Assembly: GCA_966250375.1 (NCBI GenBank)
Contig: CBINHE010000002.1
Coordinates: forward strand, 40,399 to 104,398
Direction of reading: 5' to 3'
DNA: 64,000 nt
Origin: CAMLDH01 sp966250375
GTDB taxonomy: Bacteria > Pseudomonadota > Gammaproteobacteria > Burkholderiales > Burkholderiaceae_D
Shown: piece by piece, positions 25,948 through 34,728 of the stretch
Layout of the letters: each line of letters opens with the position of its first letter
Numbering within the stretch: the stretch's first letter is position 1
Translations under genes and position numbers: made by a program
The notes under the pieces: model-generated
The model's database searches: none
What the model saw: the letters and a program-made list of their open reading frames with translations, nothing else
What the model was told of the DNA's origin: nothing

Positions 25948-26841
25948 TCAATACAATTTTTGCGACGCTTCATGCACTAGTTGCTGATACAGCGCATGCC
26001 GCATCACGGCGATCTGCTCCGATTCAACTGCCGAGAGGATGGCGCAAGAGGGTTCGTTCAGGTGGTGGCAATTATAAAATTTGCAGTGCCCCAGATGCGG
26101 TGCAAATTCGGGAAATGCACGCTCTAGCATTCCTTCAGAGAGATGATACAGGCCGAATTCCTGAAAGCCGGGCGAATCGATGATCGCCGTCTCTTTGTCG
26201 ACTGCATACAGCCGGGTAAAGGTGGTGGTGTGCTTGCCGGTGTCGAGTGCAGCGGAAATTTCGCGCGTCGCAATGTCGGCATCCGGCACCAGCAGATTAA
26301 TCAGCGACGATTTCCCCATGCCGGATTGGCCGATCAGGATCGATGATTCTCCTCGCATTAAAGGCATCAGCGCAGCGCACGTCGCTTCCGCTGCAGTGCG
26401 GGCGGATACTTCATGCACCGGATAACCGAGTCTTGCATACAAGGCCAGGCGCTCGCGTGTCCTGGGCAAGGATGCGGTGACATCGATTTTGTTGAGCACG
26501 ATGTGGGCAGTGATGCCGGCCGCGTCCGCTGCAACCAGTGAGCGCGACACCAGGTCGTCGGAAAAGCTCGGTTCGGTTGCAACCACGATGAATAGTTGCG
26601 TGACGTTGGCGGCCAATAGCTTCGACTTGTATTGATCGGAGCGGTACAGCAATGTCTTGCGATCAGTGATCGATTCGATGACACCCTGATTCGGTGAGGT
26701 CAATTTGAGATTGACGATGTCGCCGACCGTCACATCGCTTTTCTTGCCGCGGGTGACGCATTGCAGGCGCGCGGTATCGGTCTGCGCAAGGTAGTGCCGG
26801 CCATGCGCGGCGATGATGGTGCCGGTAAGATTCTCCATCAA
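25948..26841 (-). CDS. rsgA: Ribosome small-subunit GTPase RsgA
   Basis: A 297-residue circularly permuted GTPase: N-terminal OB fold, then NKID before the P-loop GQSGMGKSSLIN, DSPGFQEFG, and a C-terminal zinc finger with CKFYNCHHLNEPSC. It checks 30S subunit maturation. The start is 26841 or the ATG one codon later. It directly abuts phhB (stop 26842), so it is the last gene of the M48-phhB-rsgA operon. Confidence 0.95.
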   Translation of the reverse strand: MMENLTGTIIAAHGRHYLAQTDTARLQCVTRGKKSDVTVGDIVNLKLTSPNQGVIESITDRKTLLYRSDQYKSKLLAANVTQLFIVVATEPSFSDDLVSRSLVAADAAGITAHIVLNKIDVTASLPRTRERLALYARLGYPVHEVSARTAAEATCAALMPLMRGESSILIGQSGMGKSSLINLLVPDADIATREISAALDTGKHTTTFTRLYAVDKETAIIDSPGFQEFGLYHLSEGMLERAFPEFAPHLGHCKFYNCHHLNEPSCAILSAVESEQIAVMRHALYQQLVHEASQKLY

Positions 26842-27192
26842 TCAAGCGAACGATTGTTGAAAAATCGCGTCCACCTTGGCAGCGCAAATGAAGTCGTTTT
26901 CCGAAATGCCGCCGCGTCCGTCATTGACCGAATGGGTATCGAATTTAATGATGCACCGGTTGTAGGCCACCACCAGTTCCGGATGATGGTCTTCCGCATG
27001 GATCACGTAAGCAATCGCATTGATGAAGGCCAGGGTTTCATAGTAATTCTTGAATCCGAAGGTTTTGACGATCTTGCCTCCTTGCAGGGCCCAGCCTTCT
27101 ACCGCAGACAGGTAGTCTTTGATTTCCGTGTCTGTCAAACCTGTGTCCAGGTGATGGCATTTTTTTTCGAGCAGGTCGGCAGCTTTTATCAT
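26842..27192 (-). CDS. phhB: Pterin-4a-carbinolamine dehydratase
   Basis: A 116-residue PCD/DCoH protein with the signature HHPELVVAYNRCIIKFDTHS (one His of the usual HHP plus the H-x-T pair) and normal length. It recycles the pterin cofactor of aromatic amino acid hydroxylases. The frame is open 40 codons upstream, but MIKAADLLEK at 27192 is the family start. Lies between the M48 protease gene and rsgA. Confidence 0.92.
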   Translation of the reverse strand: MIKAADLLEKKCHHLDTGLTDTEIKDYLSAVEGWALQGGKIVKTFGFKNYYETLAFINAIAYVIHAEDHHPELVVAYNRCIIKFDTHSVNDGRGGISENDFICAAKVDAIFQQSFA

Positions 27193-27208
27193 GGGGATTA
27201 CCTTGTTT

Positions 27209-28465
27209 TTAACTGGCGAGCAGTTTGTTGATTCGGACTGTTGCAGGCGGGTGCGAATCATAGAAAGCCGAATGCAGCGGATCAGGCGTGAGCGTGGATG
27301 CATTATCCTCATACAGTTTTACCAATGCAGCAACCAGATCCTGCGCATTGGTGTATTGAGCGGCGAATGCATCGGCTTCGAATTCATGCTTGCGCGACGT
27401 AATCGAGTTCAGCGGCGAAAACAGGAAGGTAAATACCGGCAGCACCAGCATGAACAGAATCAGTGCCATCGCATCGTTGCTCGCGCCCAGCATCGGATTG
27501 ACGCCCAGTCCCGTATAGAACCAGGCTTGCGTCTTCAGATAACCCAATAACGCAAGAAACCCGAGCGACACGGCGAACATCACGGCAATGCGTTTGACAA
27601 TGTGTTTCAGTTTGAAATGGCCGAGTTCATGCGCCAGCACCGCTTCGATTTCCTGCGGCGCGAGGCGTGACAGCAGCGTGTCGAAAAACACAATGCGCTT
27701 GGCCGCGCCGAAGCCGGAAAAATACGCATTGCCATGCGCACTGCGTTTGGACCCATCCATCACGAACAAGCCGCTGGAGGCAAAACCAACGCGCTTCATC
27801 AGGTTCTCGATGCGTGTGCGCAGGCTATCATCTGCCAATGGCGTGAACTTGTTGAACAGCGGCGCGATCACGGTAGGGTAGAGCACCAGCATCAGCAACT
27901 GGAAGCCGCTCCACACGATCCATGCGTAGAACCACCATAAATCGCCGGCCTTTTCCATCAAGGTCAACATCACCCATATCAGCGGCAAACCGATCGCGGC
28001 GCCCAACAGTACGCCTTTTACCATGTCGGCAATGAACAGACCCAATGTCATTTTGTTGAAACCGAATTTGGCTTCCAGCACAAATTGTTTGTAGTATTCA
28101 AAAGGCAAGTCGATCACTCCGGAAATAGTCACGAATGCGACCAGCAGGCCGATTTGATACGTCATGCCGGGGCCGGTGAGTTTGAGCATCGCGACCGATA
28201 GCCATTGCAATCCGCCCAACAGCGTGAAACCGATCAGGACTGCGGTGCTGATCAGCATCATCAGCAAGCCCATCTTGGTTTTCGCGATGGTGTAATCGGC
28301 CGCTTTTTGATGCGCGGCGAGCGGGATTTTTTCGGCGAATTGCGGCGGAACTGCGCTGCGATGGGCGAGAATATGGCGGATATGACGTGAACTCAACCAG
28401 AAGCGAACAGCCAAGGTAATGAGAAGAAAGCTGACAAACAAAACTGAAAACGCGAGTGAATACAT
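27209..28465 (-). CDS. M48-family membrane metallopeptidase (Ste24-like)
   Basis: A 418-residue inner-membrane protease with several transmembrane helices and the zinc motif HELGH (in AVLAHELGHFKLKH); the third ligand is the Glu of KHEFEADAFAA. The order and length resemble CAAX-protease 1/Ste24-type M48 enzymes rather than short HtpX. No prenylated substrates are expected in bacteria, so membrane-protein quality control is the likely role. The start lies 44 bp from divergent orn. Confidence 0.92.
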   Translation of the reverse strand: MYSLAFSVLFVSFLLITLAVRFWLSSRHIRHILAHRSAVPPQFAEKIPLAAHQKAADYTIAKTKMGLLMMLISTAVLIGFTLLGGLQWLSVAMLKLTGPGMTYQIGLLVAFVTISGVIDLPFEYYKQFVLEAKFGFNKMTLGLFIADMVKGVLLGAAIGLPLIWVMLTLMEKAGDLWWFYAWIVWSGFQLLMLVLYPTVIAPLFNKFTPLADDSLRTRIENLMKRVGFASSGLFVMDGSKRSAHGNAYFSGFGAAKRIVFFDTLLSRLAPQEIEAVLAHELGHFKLKHIVKRIAVMFAVSLGFLALLGYLKTQAWFYTGLGVNPMLGASNDAMALILFMLVLPVFTFLFSPLNSITSRKHEFEADAFAAQYTNAQDLVAALVKLYEDNASTLTPDPLHSAFYDSHPPATVRINKLLAS

Positions 28466-28509
28466 TCTTTGCCTGTGCGAAAATGGCGAATTACCTAGGA
28501 ATACAAATT

Positions 28510-29097
28510 ATGTCACAAGCTACGGACGCTAACACAGCACCAACCATACCCGCCCGCCCGAACGAGTTCAATCTGGTGTGGGTCGACATGGAAATGACCG
28601 GTCTGGACCCGGACAACGACCGCATTATCGAGGTCGCGGTCGTGGTCACCGATGCCAATCTGAATACGCTTGCCGAAGGCCCAGTGTTCGCAATTCACCA
28701 GTCGGATGCGATGCTGGATGGCATGGATGCGTGGAATAAGGGCACGCATGGTCGATCCGGCTTGATCGAACGTGTGAAAGCCTCGACGGTTACCGAAGCC
28801 GATGCCGAAAAGACGCTGATCGATTTTCTGAAACATTTCGTGCCGGCCGGCAAATCGCCGATGTGCGGCAATACAATTTGCCAAGACCGCCGTTTCATGG
28901 CGCGCGGCATGCCGAAGCTGGAAGCGTTTTTCCACTATCGCAATCTCGACGTATCCACGCTGAAAGAGTTATGCAAGCGCTGGAAGCCGGAATTGGCCAG
29001 CGGCTTCAAAAAACATCAAAAGCACACGGCGCTGGCGGATATTATCGAATCGATCGACGAGCTGAAGTATTACCGCGAGCATTTCATCAAGCTTTGA
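28510..29097 (+). CDS. orn: Oligoribonuclease
   Basis: A 195-residue DEDDh 3'-5' exonuclease: LVWVDMEMTGLDPDNDRIIE (D, E), then CGNTICQDRRFMAR (D) and HTALADIIESIDEL (H, D). It degrades di- and short oligoribonucleotides, including pGpG from cyclic-di-GMP turnover. The frame extends 18 codons upstream, but ATG 28510 gives the usual N terminus after a short variable tail. Divergent from the M48 gene. Confidence 0.95.
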   Translation: MSQATDANTAPTIPARPNEFNLVWVDMEMTGLDPDNDRIIEVAVVVTDANLNTLAEGPVFAIHQSDAMLDGMDAWNKGTHGRSGLIERVKASTVTEADAEKTLIDFLKHFVPAGKSPMCGNTICQDRRFMARGMPKLEAFFHYRNLDVSTLKELCKRWKPELASGFKKHQKHTALADIIESIDELKYYREHFIKL

Positions 29098-29126
29098 ATT
29101 TGTCGATCCGGCCCGAATTGCGTTCC

Positions 29127-29194
29127 TGTAGGAGTGGGTCTTGCCCGCGATAAGCACCACTTGTAACGCAATCACGGGCAAGGCCCACTCTACA
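29127..29194. repeat. REP-like inverted repeat
   Basis: TGTAGGAGTGGGTCTTGCCC is mirrored by GGGCAAGGCCCACTCTACA around a 20-nt loop, resembling REP sequences of pseudomonads and related bacteria. It lies between the convergent ends of orn and the YecA-like gene and may serve as a two-way terminator. Confidence 0.75.
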
Positions 29195-29204
29195 AATTCA
29201 TTCT

Positions 29205-29918
29205 CTACGTATTATCGGCGCCGCAGCATTTTTTGAATTTCTTGCCGCTGCCACAAGGGCAATCATCATTGCGTCCGACTTTGGGCGTGTCGCGTTGCAC
29301 CTGCACCACCGCCGATTTGCGGTGCGGCAACCAGAATTTATAAACTTCCGGAATCGCCGCCTCCATTTCGACCGCGAGCTTGTGGCGCTTGACCGGATCG
29401 TCGACCAGGTGCATCTCGCTTTCTTCGACTTCTTCCGCGCCGAGCAGATAGATCGGCCGCATGATTGGCGCCAGATTGGATGACCAGATCGGCGCCCATG
29501 CGTTTGCGCGCAGATTGATGCCTTCCCAGAAACCCCAGGCCCAGGCTTCGCCATCCAGCAATGGACGGCCTTCCCATTCGTGTTCGCAAAACAGCGGTTC
29601 GTATTCTTTTGGCGCGACTTCAAACGTGATCGCGATTTCATTCATGAAGCGTGCAATCAGGCCGACGATGCGCTCGTATTCCTTGTCGTTCTTGAATTTC
29701 GGCGCCTGTTCGGCGTCAGCGCCCCATACGCGCGGCAGCCATTCGGTCAGTACTACTTCCTGCGGGCCGATCGCAAGCGCGGTCAGATAGCCGTGCAAGG
29801 CGTCCATGGTCATGCCGTCTTCGGCGCAGCGGTCGGAGAGCAGGAACTGGTCGAGTTCCTTGAATTCTTTGTCGGAGAGGGGGTGGTCGAGTTGCATCGG
29901 GATTTGCGCAAAAAGCAT
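29205..29918 (-). CDS. YecA/UPF0149-family protein with C-terminal SEC-C zinc motif
   Basis: About 237 residues. The first 190 residues form the helical UPF0149 fold (GMTMDALHGYLTALAIGP is its hallmark), and the last 25 carry the SecA-C-like zinc motif GRNDDCPCGSGKKFKKCCG. YecA-type proteins are linked with ribosomes/SecA, but the role is not settled. Start may be 29918 or the Met at 29897 (MQLDHPLSDKEF). Confidence 0.85.
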   Translation of the reverse strand: MLFAQIPMQLDHPLSDKEFKELDQFLLSDRCAEDGMTMDALHGYLTALAIGPQEVVLTEWLPRVWGADAEQAPKFKNDKEYERIVGLIARFMNEIAITFEVAPKEYEPLFCEHEWEGRPLLDGEAWAWGFWEGINLRANAWAPIWSSNLAPIMRPIYLLGAEEVEESEMHLVDDPVKRHKLAVEMEAAIPEVYKFWLPHRKSAVVQVQRDTPKVGRNDDCPCGSGKKFKKCCGADNT

Positions 29919-29965
29919 TCAATGATCGGACCGATAGTTTAACGCGTTACATTTGCAGGATGTGC

Positions 29966-30196
29966 TTATCGTTTTCCGGGAGTATCCAATTCCTCGCCGA
30001 CGACGGTGATGTGCAATTTCGATTTCACCGCTTTGCGGTTGATTTCGCCGGGGGAAAAACGTGCGCCTTTAAAACGTGCTGCAACACGATCGGCGAACTC
30101 ACGGGCGTTTTCTGTCTCTATCGACGAAATCACGTCCGCTACCGTGCCATCTGCGTTAATGAAAACGGTCCGCGTGATGTTTCCTGTAACCGCCAC
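29966..30196 (-). CDS. Orphan TonB-C-terminal-like domain protein (possible remnant)
   Basis: 76 residues resembling the TonB C-terminal fold: TVFINADGTVADV, FADRVAARFKGARFSPGEI, KAVKSKLHITV. There is no signal anchor or proline-rich spacer as in real TonB. The only start is a GTG at 30196; the frame continues 12 codons further to a TGA with no ATG and similar-looking sequence (IDLNIPSIDEV), which suggests a truncated gene. The divergent kinase gene leaves no room for an N terminus. Confidence 0.4.
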   Translation of the reverse strand: MAVTGNITRTVFINADGTVADVISSIETENAREFADRVAARFKGARFSPGEINRKAVKSKLHITVVGEELDTPGKR

Positions 30197-30264
30197 TTCG
30201 TCAATTGAAGGTATGTTTAGATCGATTTGTCAGATATTCATGTTTGGCTCGTACAATGGCGGGT

Positions 30265-31257
30265 ATGGACACATACACGCCGCCTTCCTTTTCCACGCTG
30301 ACTCCCGATATTGTGCTTGACGCGCTTGACAGCGCCGGCTTGCATGGCGACGGCCGCCTGCTGGCGTTAAACAGCTATGAAAACCGCGTTTATCAAATCG
30401 GCATGGAGGAGGGGCCGCCGTTGGTGGCGAAGTTCTACCGCCCGGCGCGCTGGAGCGATGCCGCGATTCTTGAAGAACATGCCTTTGTAGCCGAACTGGT
30501 CGCGCACGAGATTCCGGTAGTGCCAGCGCTGGAGCTGGATGGCGGCAAGACGCTGCACCAATTCAAGGGTTTTCATTTTTCCGTGTTTTCAAGGCACGGC
30601 GGTCGTGCACCTGAATTGGAAGACCCTGCAACACTGGAATGGATGGGGCGCTTTCTTGGGCGGATCCATGCGATTGGTGTACTGAAAACATTCAGCGAGC
30701 GTCCCACGTTCGATAGCGTAAATTTTGGCGAAGAGCCGCGCGATTATCTGTTGGCAAATGATTTCATTCCAGCCGATCTTGACGATGCCTATCGCAGCGT
30801 GGTGACACAGGCGCTGGATGGCGTGCGCCATTGTTTCGAGCGCGCCGGATCGGTGCAACAGCTACGTTTGCACGGCGACTGCCATTGCGGCAATGTGCTG
30901 TGGACCGATGCCGGTCCCCACTTTGTCGATTTCGACGATAGCCGCATGGGTCCTGCGGTGCAGGATTTATGGATGCTGCTGTCGGGCGAGCGGGCCGACA
31001 TGGTGCGTCAGTTGTCCGATTTACTGGCAGGGTATGAGGATTTTTTCGATTTCAATCCGCGCGAGTTGTATCTGATTGAAGCGCTGCGCACCTTGCGCCT
31101 GATTCATTATTCGGCGTGGCTGGCGCGGCGTTGGGACGATCCGGCATTTCCGGTCGCCTTCCCGTGGTTTAACACCCAGCGTTACTGGCAGGACCGCATT
31201 CTGGAATTGCGCGAACAGGTCGCGTTGATGGATGAGCCGCCGCTGTGGCCGGCGTGA
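30265..31257 (+). CDS. srkA: Stress response serine/threonine kinase SrkA (YihE/RdoA)
   Basis: About 330 residues of the APH-like kinase fold. It has the nucleotide lysine in VAKFYRPARW, the catalytic loop LRLHGDCHCGNVLW with D and N, and the metal motif FVDFDDSRMGP. SrkA phosphorylates protein substrates and counters stress-induced death. ATG 30265 (MDTYTPPSF) is preferred; ATG 30256 is three codons longer. Stands alone before the convergent lrp-type gene. Confidence 0.9.
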   Translation: MDTYTPPSFSTLTPDIVLDALDSAGLHGDGRLLALNSYENRVYQIGMEEGPPLVAKFYRPARWSDAAILEEHAFVAELVAHEIPVVPALELDGGKTLHQFKGFHFSVFSRHGGRAPELEDPATLEWMGRFLGRIHAIGVLKTFSERPTFDSVNFGEEPRDYLLANDFIPADLDDAYRSVVTQALDGVRHCFERAGSVQQLRLHGDCHCGNVLWTDAGPHFVDFDDSRMGPAVQDLWMLLSGERADMVRQLSDLLAGYEDFFDFNPRELYLIEALRTLRLIHYSAWLARRWDDPAFPVAFPWFNTQRYWQDRILELREQVALMDEPPLWPA

Positions 31258-31267
31258 GCTGCGTCTT

Positions 31268-31735
31268 TCAAGAAGACGCGCGTGTGTATTCAATCGGGCT
31301 CCGATCAATCCGCTTGGTCAAAATGATCGAGGTCGCGGTTTGGCGCACACCTTCAATGGCGCCGATCTGGTCCAGCAGGCGATCAAGGTCACCGGTCGAG
31401 TGACAGCGCAAGGTCAACATATAGTCGATGGTGCCGCTGACCGCGCACAGGGTTTCGACTTCCGGCATCGTTTGCAGCACTTTGACAAAGCCGGCAGAGC
31501 TGCGAGGATCGATCGAAATACCGACGTAGGCGCGCACCGCAGGCTGATACAACTCCTGATTCAAGCGTAATCCATAGCCCGCGATAATCCCCTTTTTTTC
31601 CAGACCATTGATCCGCGCGATCGCGGTGGTGCGTGCAATCGACACCCGTTTGGCAATCGTGGTCAGCGGCATGCGTGCATCGTCCATCAGTAAAGCCAGG
31701 ATCTTATTGTCGATCTCATCCAGTTTTGCGCTCAT
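31268..31735 (-). CDS. Lrp/AsnC-family transcriptional regulator
   Basis: 155 residues: N-terminal helix-turn-helix (DEIDNKILALLMDDARMPLTTIAKRV) and the RAM ligand-binding domain (YVGISIDPRSSAGF, VSGTIDYMLTLRC). It is divergent from the saccharopine-dehydrogenase-like and aldehyde dehydrogenase genes, so a lysine- or aminoadipate-responsive activator of that pair is the natural reading. Such Lrp proteins act as octamers on divergent promoters. Confidence 0.9.
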   Translation of the reverse strand: MSAKLDEIDNKILALLMDDARMPLTTIAKRVSIARTTAIARINGLEKKGIIAGYGLRLNQELYQPAVRAYVGISIDPRSSAGFVKVLQTMPEVETLCAVSGTIDYMLTLRCHSTGDLDRLLDQIGAIEGVRQTATSIILTKRIDRSPIEYTRASS

Positions 31736-31910
31736 TTGTTTTGTATTTTTGTTTGGTCAATTTGTATCATGTTAATGCATTGTGACGACGTTTTCCTACC
31801 TATTATCTGACACACATTGACTCTACACTCCTCTTATACCCGCACCTGCTTCGATACAACCGAGCCGGCAATGGGTGCCGCTATCCACCAATAACGACGG
31901 GAGAGAGAAA
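31736..31910. promoter_or_regulatory. Divergent control region, lrp-type gene / lysine catabolic genes
   Basis: 175 bp between divergent starts, AT-rich near the regulator (TTTGTATTTTTGTTTGGTC). TTGACT occurs at 31817 but no -10 lies at proper spacing, so I do not name a promoter. Location is the expected binding region of the Lrp-type protein. Confidence 0.45.
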
Positions 31911-33002
31911 ATGACAACGAAACTGATCCTGTTAGGCGCCGGCAAAATCGGCGACGCAATCCTGAATCTGCTGTCCCATACCGGCGATTATCAATTGATG
32001 GTAGCGGATCGCGATTCGAAGCGTTTGCAGTATGTCGACCAAGCCGCTTTGCCGAACGTCAAAACGGTACTGGCTGACCTGACCAACCCTGATACCGTCG
32101 CTGAATTGATCAGCGGTCACGACGTGACGCTGTCCGCTTGTCCTTATTTCCTGACGCCGGTGATCGCTGCCGCCGCGAAGAAGGCCAAGTCGCATTATTT
32201 CGACCTGACTGAAGATGTCGAGAGCACCCGCGTGGTCAAGCAATTGGCCGTCAATGCCGAGACTGCATTCGTGCCGCAATGCGGTTTGGCGCCGGGCTTC
32301 ATTTCGATCGTCGCCAACGATGTGGCGAGCCGCTTTGACCAACTCCGCGACGTCAGCATGCGCGTTGGCGCATTGCCGACCTATCCGAACAATGCGTTGA
32401 AATACAACCTGACCTGGAGTACCGATGGCCTGATCAACGAATACTGCAATACATGCGAGGCGATTGTCGACGGTCAGTTGCGCGAGACATCGGCGCTGGA
32501 AGAAATCGAGCATTTTTCATTGGATGGCATCGATTACGAAGCATTCAACACGTCGGGCGGTCTTGGCACCTTGTGCGAAAGCTTGGCAGGCAAAGTACAG
32601 AATCTGAATTACAAGACCGTGCGCTACCCGGGACACCGCGACATCATCAAGATGCTGGTGCGCGATCTGCAGCTCGGTCAACTCGATCGCCGCCACATCC
32701 TGAAAGAAGTGATGGAAGCGTCGATCCCCATCACCAAGCAGGACGTCGTGCTGGTGTTCGTCAGCGTGTGCGGCACGCGTGACGGCCGGCTGGAACAGGA
32801 AACCTACGCGAAAAAAATCTACAGCCAAAATGTCAATGGTCAATTGTTATCGGCAATCCAGTTGACGACCGCATCCGGCATCTGCACCATGGTGGATCTG
32901 GTAGTGCAGGGCACGCTGCCGAACACCGGTCTGGTGCGCCAGGAGCAAGCCAAACTGGCAGACTTCCTGGCTAACCGGTTCGGCCGCTATTACGCTGCTT
33001 GA
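31911..33002 (+). CDS. Saccharopine dehydrogenase-family enzyme (lysine 6-dehydrogenase-like)
   Basis: 363 residues with a Rossmann fold at the N terminus (KLILLGAGKIGDAILNLL) and the saccharopine dehydrogenase-like catalytic domain (LAPGFISIVANDVA; NTSGGLGTLCESLAGKV; YPGHRDIIKML). Length fits single-domain oxidoreductases such as lysine 6-dehydrogenase, which makes aminoadipate semialdehyde. The aldehyde dehydrogenase directly downstream would oxidise that product, and the Lrp-type regulator is divergent. ATG 31911 follows GAGAGAGAAA. Other saccharopine-cleaving activities are possible. Confidence 0.75.
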   Translation: MTTKLILLGAGKIGDAILNLLSHTGDYQLMVADRDSKRLQYVDQAALPNVKTVLADLTNPDTVAELISGHDVTLSACPYFLTPVIAAAAKKAKSHYFDLTEDVESTRVVKQLAVNAETAFVPQCGLAPGFISIVANDVASRFDQLRDVSMRVGALPTYPNNALKYNLTWSTDGLINEYCNTCEAIVDGQLRETSALEEIEHFSLDGIDYEAFNTSGGLGTLCESLAGKVQNLNYKTVRYPGHRDIIKMLVRDLQLGQLDRRHILKEVMEASIPITKQDVVLVFVSVCGTRDGRLEQETYAKKIYSQNVNGQLLSAIQLTTASGICTMVDLVVQGTLPNTGLVRQEQAKLADFLANRFGRYYAA

Positions 33003-33017
33003 TTGAGGAGATTTTTG

Positions 33018-34523
33018 ATGCAACCCATTCACAATTTACTGGCCGAGCTAGGTGTCGATCTGGCGCAATACCAAGGGCAAGACTTGACGGCCAGGTCGCC
33101 GATCGACGGCAAGACAGTGGCCGGTCTGTGTGCCGACAGCCCGGATGAAGTGACCGTCAAAATCGGTGCAGCGCAAGCCGCTTTTGAACAGTGGCGCAAC
33201 GTGCCGGCGCCGCGCCGCGGCGAACTGGTCCGTTTGTTCGGCGAAGAATTGCGCACCCATAAGGAAGCGTTGGGCAAGCTGGTGACCATCGAAGTCGGCA
33301 AAATTCTGCAAGAAGGCTTGGGCGAAGTGCAGGAAATGATCGACATCTGCGATTTCGCGGTCGGCCTGTCGCGCCAACTCTACGGCTTGACGATTGCGTC
33401 CGAGCGCCCCGGTCATCGCATGATGGAAACGTGGCATCCGCTCGGCGTGATCGGCGTGATCTCCGCATTCAATTTCCCGGTTGCGGTGTGGTCGTGGAAT
33501 GCGGCGCTGGCATTCGTATGCGGCAATAGCGTGGTGTGGAAGCCATCCGAAAAAACGCCGTTGACGGCGATTGCCGTGCATGCGCTGTTTGCCAAAGCGG
33601 TGGCACGCTTCGGCAGCGATGCGCCGCATGGATTGGCGCAGTTAGTGATCGGCGATCGCGACTGCGGCGCGTTGCTGGTGGACGATGTGCGAGTCCCCTT
33701 AGTCAGCGCCACCGGCAGCACTCGCATGGGACGGACCGTTGCAGAACGTTGCGCGCATCGCCTGGCACGCTCGCTGCTCGAATTGGGCGGCAATAACGCG
33801 ATGGTCGTGGCGCCAAGCGCGGATCTCGAAATGGCCGTGCGCGGGATTGTGTTCTCTGCGGTCGGCACGGCAGGGCAGCGCTGCACGACATTGCGCCGCC
33901 TGTTTGTGCACGATAGCGTGTACGACACGCTGGTGCCGCGCCTGAAAAAAATCTACGGCACTTTGCCGATCGGCAGTCCGCTTGAAAAGGGAACCCTGGT
34001 GGGGCCGTTGATCGATCATGCTGCATTTGACGCGATGAAGAAGGCGCTGGAGATGGCGCAGGCGGAAGGCGGGCAGGTATTCGGCGGCGAGCGTGCCCAT
34101 GTCGCTGGCTGTGATGATGGCTATTATGCGCATCCGGCCCTGGTCGAAATGCCGGCGCAGTCGGCGATCATGCATCACGAGACCTTTGCGCCGGTTCTCT
34201 ACATCGTGCGCTATCAGACGCTGGATCAGGCGATCGCGTGGAACAACGCGGTGCCGCAAGGTCTGTCGTCGAGCATCTTTACCACCGATCTACGCGAGGC
34301 GGAGACGTTCATGTCGGCTGGCGGTAGCGATTGCGGGATTGCCAACGTCAATATCGGACCGAGCGGCGCCGAGATTGGCGGCGCGTTTGGCGGCGAGAAG
34401 GAAACCGGCGGTGGGCGCGAGTCGGGTTCCGACGCGTGGAAGGCTTATATGCGGCGTGCGACCAATACCGTGAATTACAGCAATTCCTTGCCGCTGGCAC
34501 AGGGGATCAGCTTCAATATCTGA
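33018..34523 (+). CDS. amaB: Aminoadipate-semialdehyde/piperideine-6-carboxylate dehydrogenase
   Basis: 501 residues of the aldehyde dehydrogenase superfamily, ALDH7/AmaB-like: FNFPVAVWSWNAALAFVCGNSVVWKPSEKTPLT for NAD binding (in pieces), catalytic Glu in LLELGGNNAMVV, and Cys in VGTAGQRCTTLRRLF. The C-terminal INVNIG-like NVNIGPSGAEIGGAFGGEKETGGG is characteristic. It converts the lysine-derived semialdehyde to 2-aminoadipate. A GAGGAG at 33006-33011 supports ATG 33018, 15 nt after the previous stop. Confidence 0.85.
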   Translation: MQPIHNLLAELGVDLAQYQGQDLTARSPIDGKTVAGLCADSPDEVTVKIGAAQAAFEQWRNVPAPRRGELVRLFGEELRTHKEALGKLVTIEVGKILQEGLGEVQEMIDICDFAVGLSRQLYGLTIASERPGHRMMETWHPLGVIGVISAFNFPVAVWSWNAALAFVCGNSVVWKPSEKTPLTAIAVHALFAKAVARFGSDAPHGLAQLVIGDRDCGALLVDDVRVPLVSATGSTRMGRTVAERCAHRLARSLLELGGNNAMVVAPSADLEMAVRGIVFSAVGTAGQRCTTLRRLFVHDSVYDTLVPRLKKIYGTLPIGSPLEKGTLVGPLIDHAAFDAMKKALEMAQAEGGQVFGGERAHVAGCDDGYYAHPALVEMPAQSAIMHHETFAPVLYIVRYQTLDQAIAWNNAVPQGLSSSIFTTDLREAETFMSAGGSDCGIANVNIGPSGAEIGGAFGGEKETGGGRESGSDAWKAYMRRATNTVNYSNSLPLAQGISFNI

Positions 34524-34728
34524 TCATGCACAGCAATCCAATCGTATAGATGCGTGCCGCGTTGCGCAAATGTTTGTTTGTGCAATCACTGCCAAACTTC
34601 GAACAGCCCCGTTCAGTCTGGAGTCAATATTCGCTGGATCGAGGAATTCCGGCTTCGGCGTAGCTTTGCAACAATGCCGTTGAAATGCCAATCCTTTGAA
34701 CTTGGTCCCGGAATGCTGCAAGCATGAT

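Noticed and set aside
34562..34585. TTGCGCAAA/TTTGTGCAA hairpin after the amaB-like gene as a terminator
   Set aside because: No T-run follows and one pair is a wobble; too weak to call.
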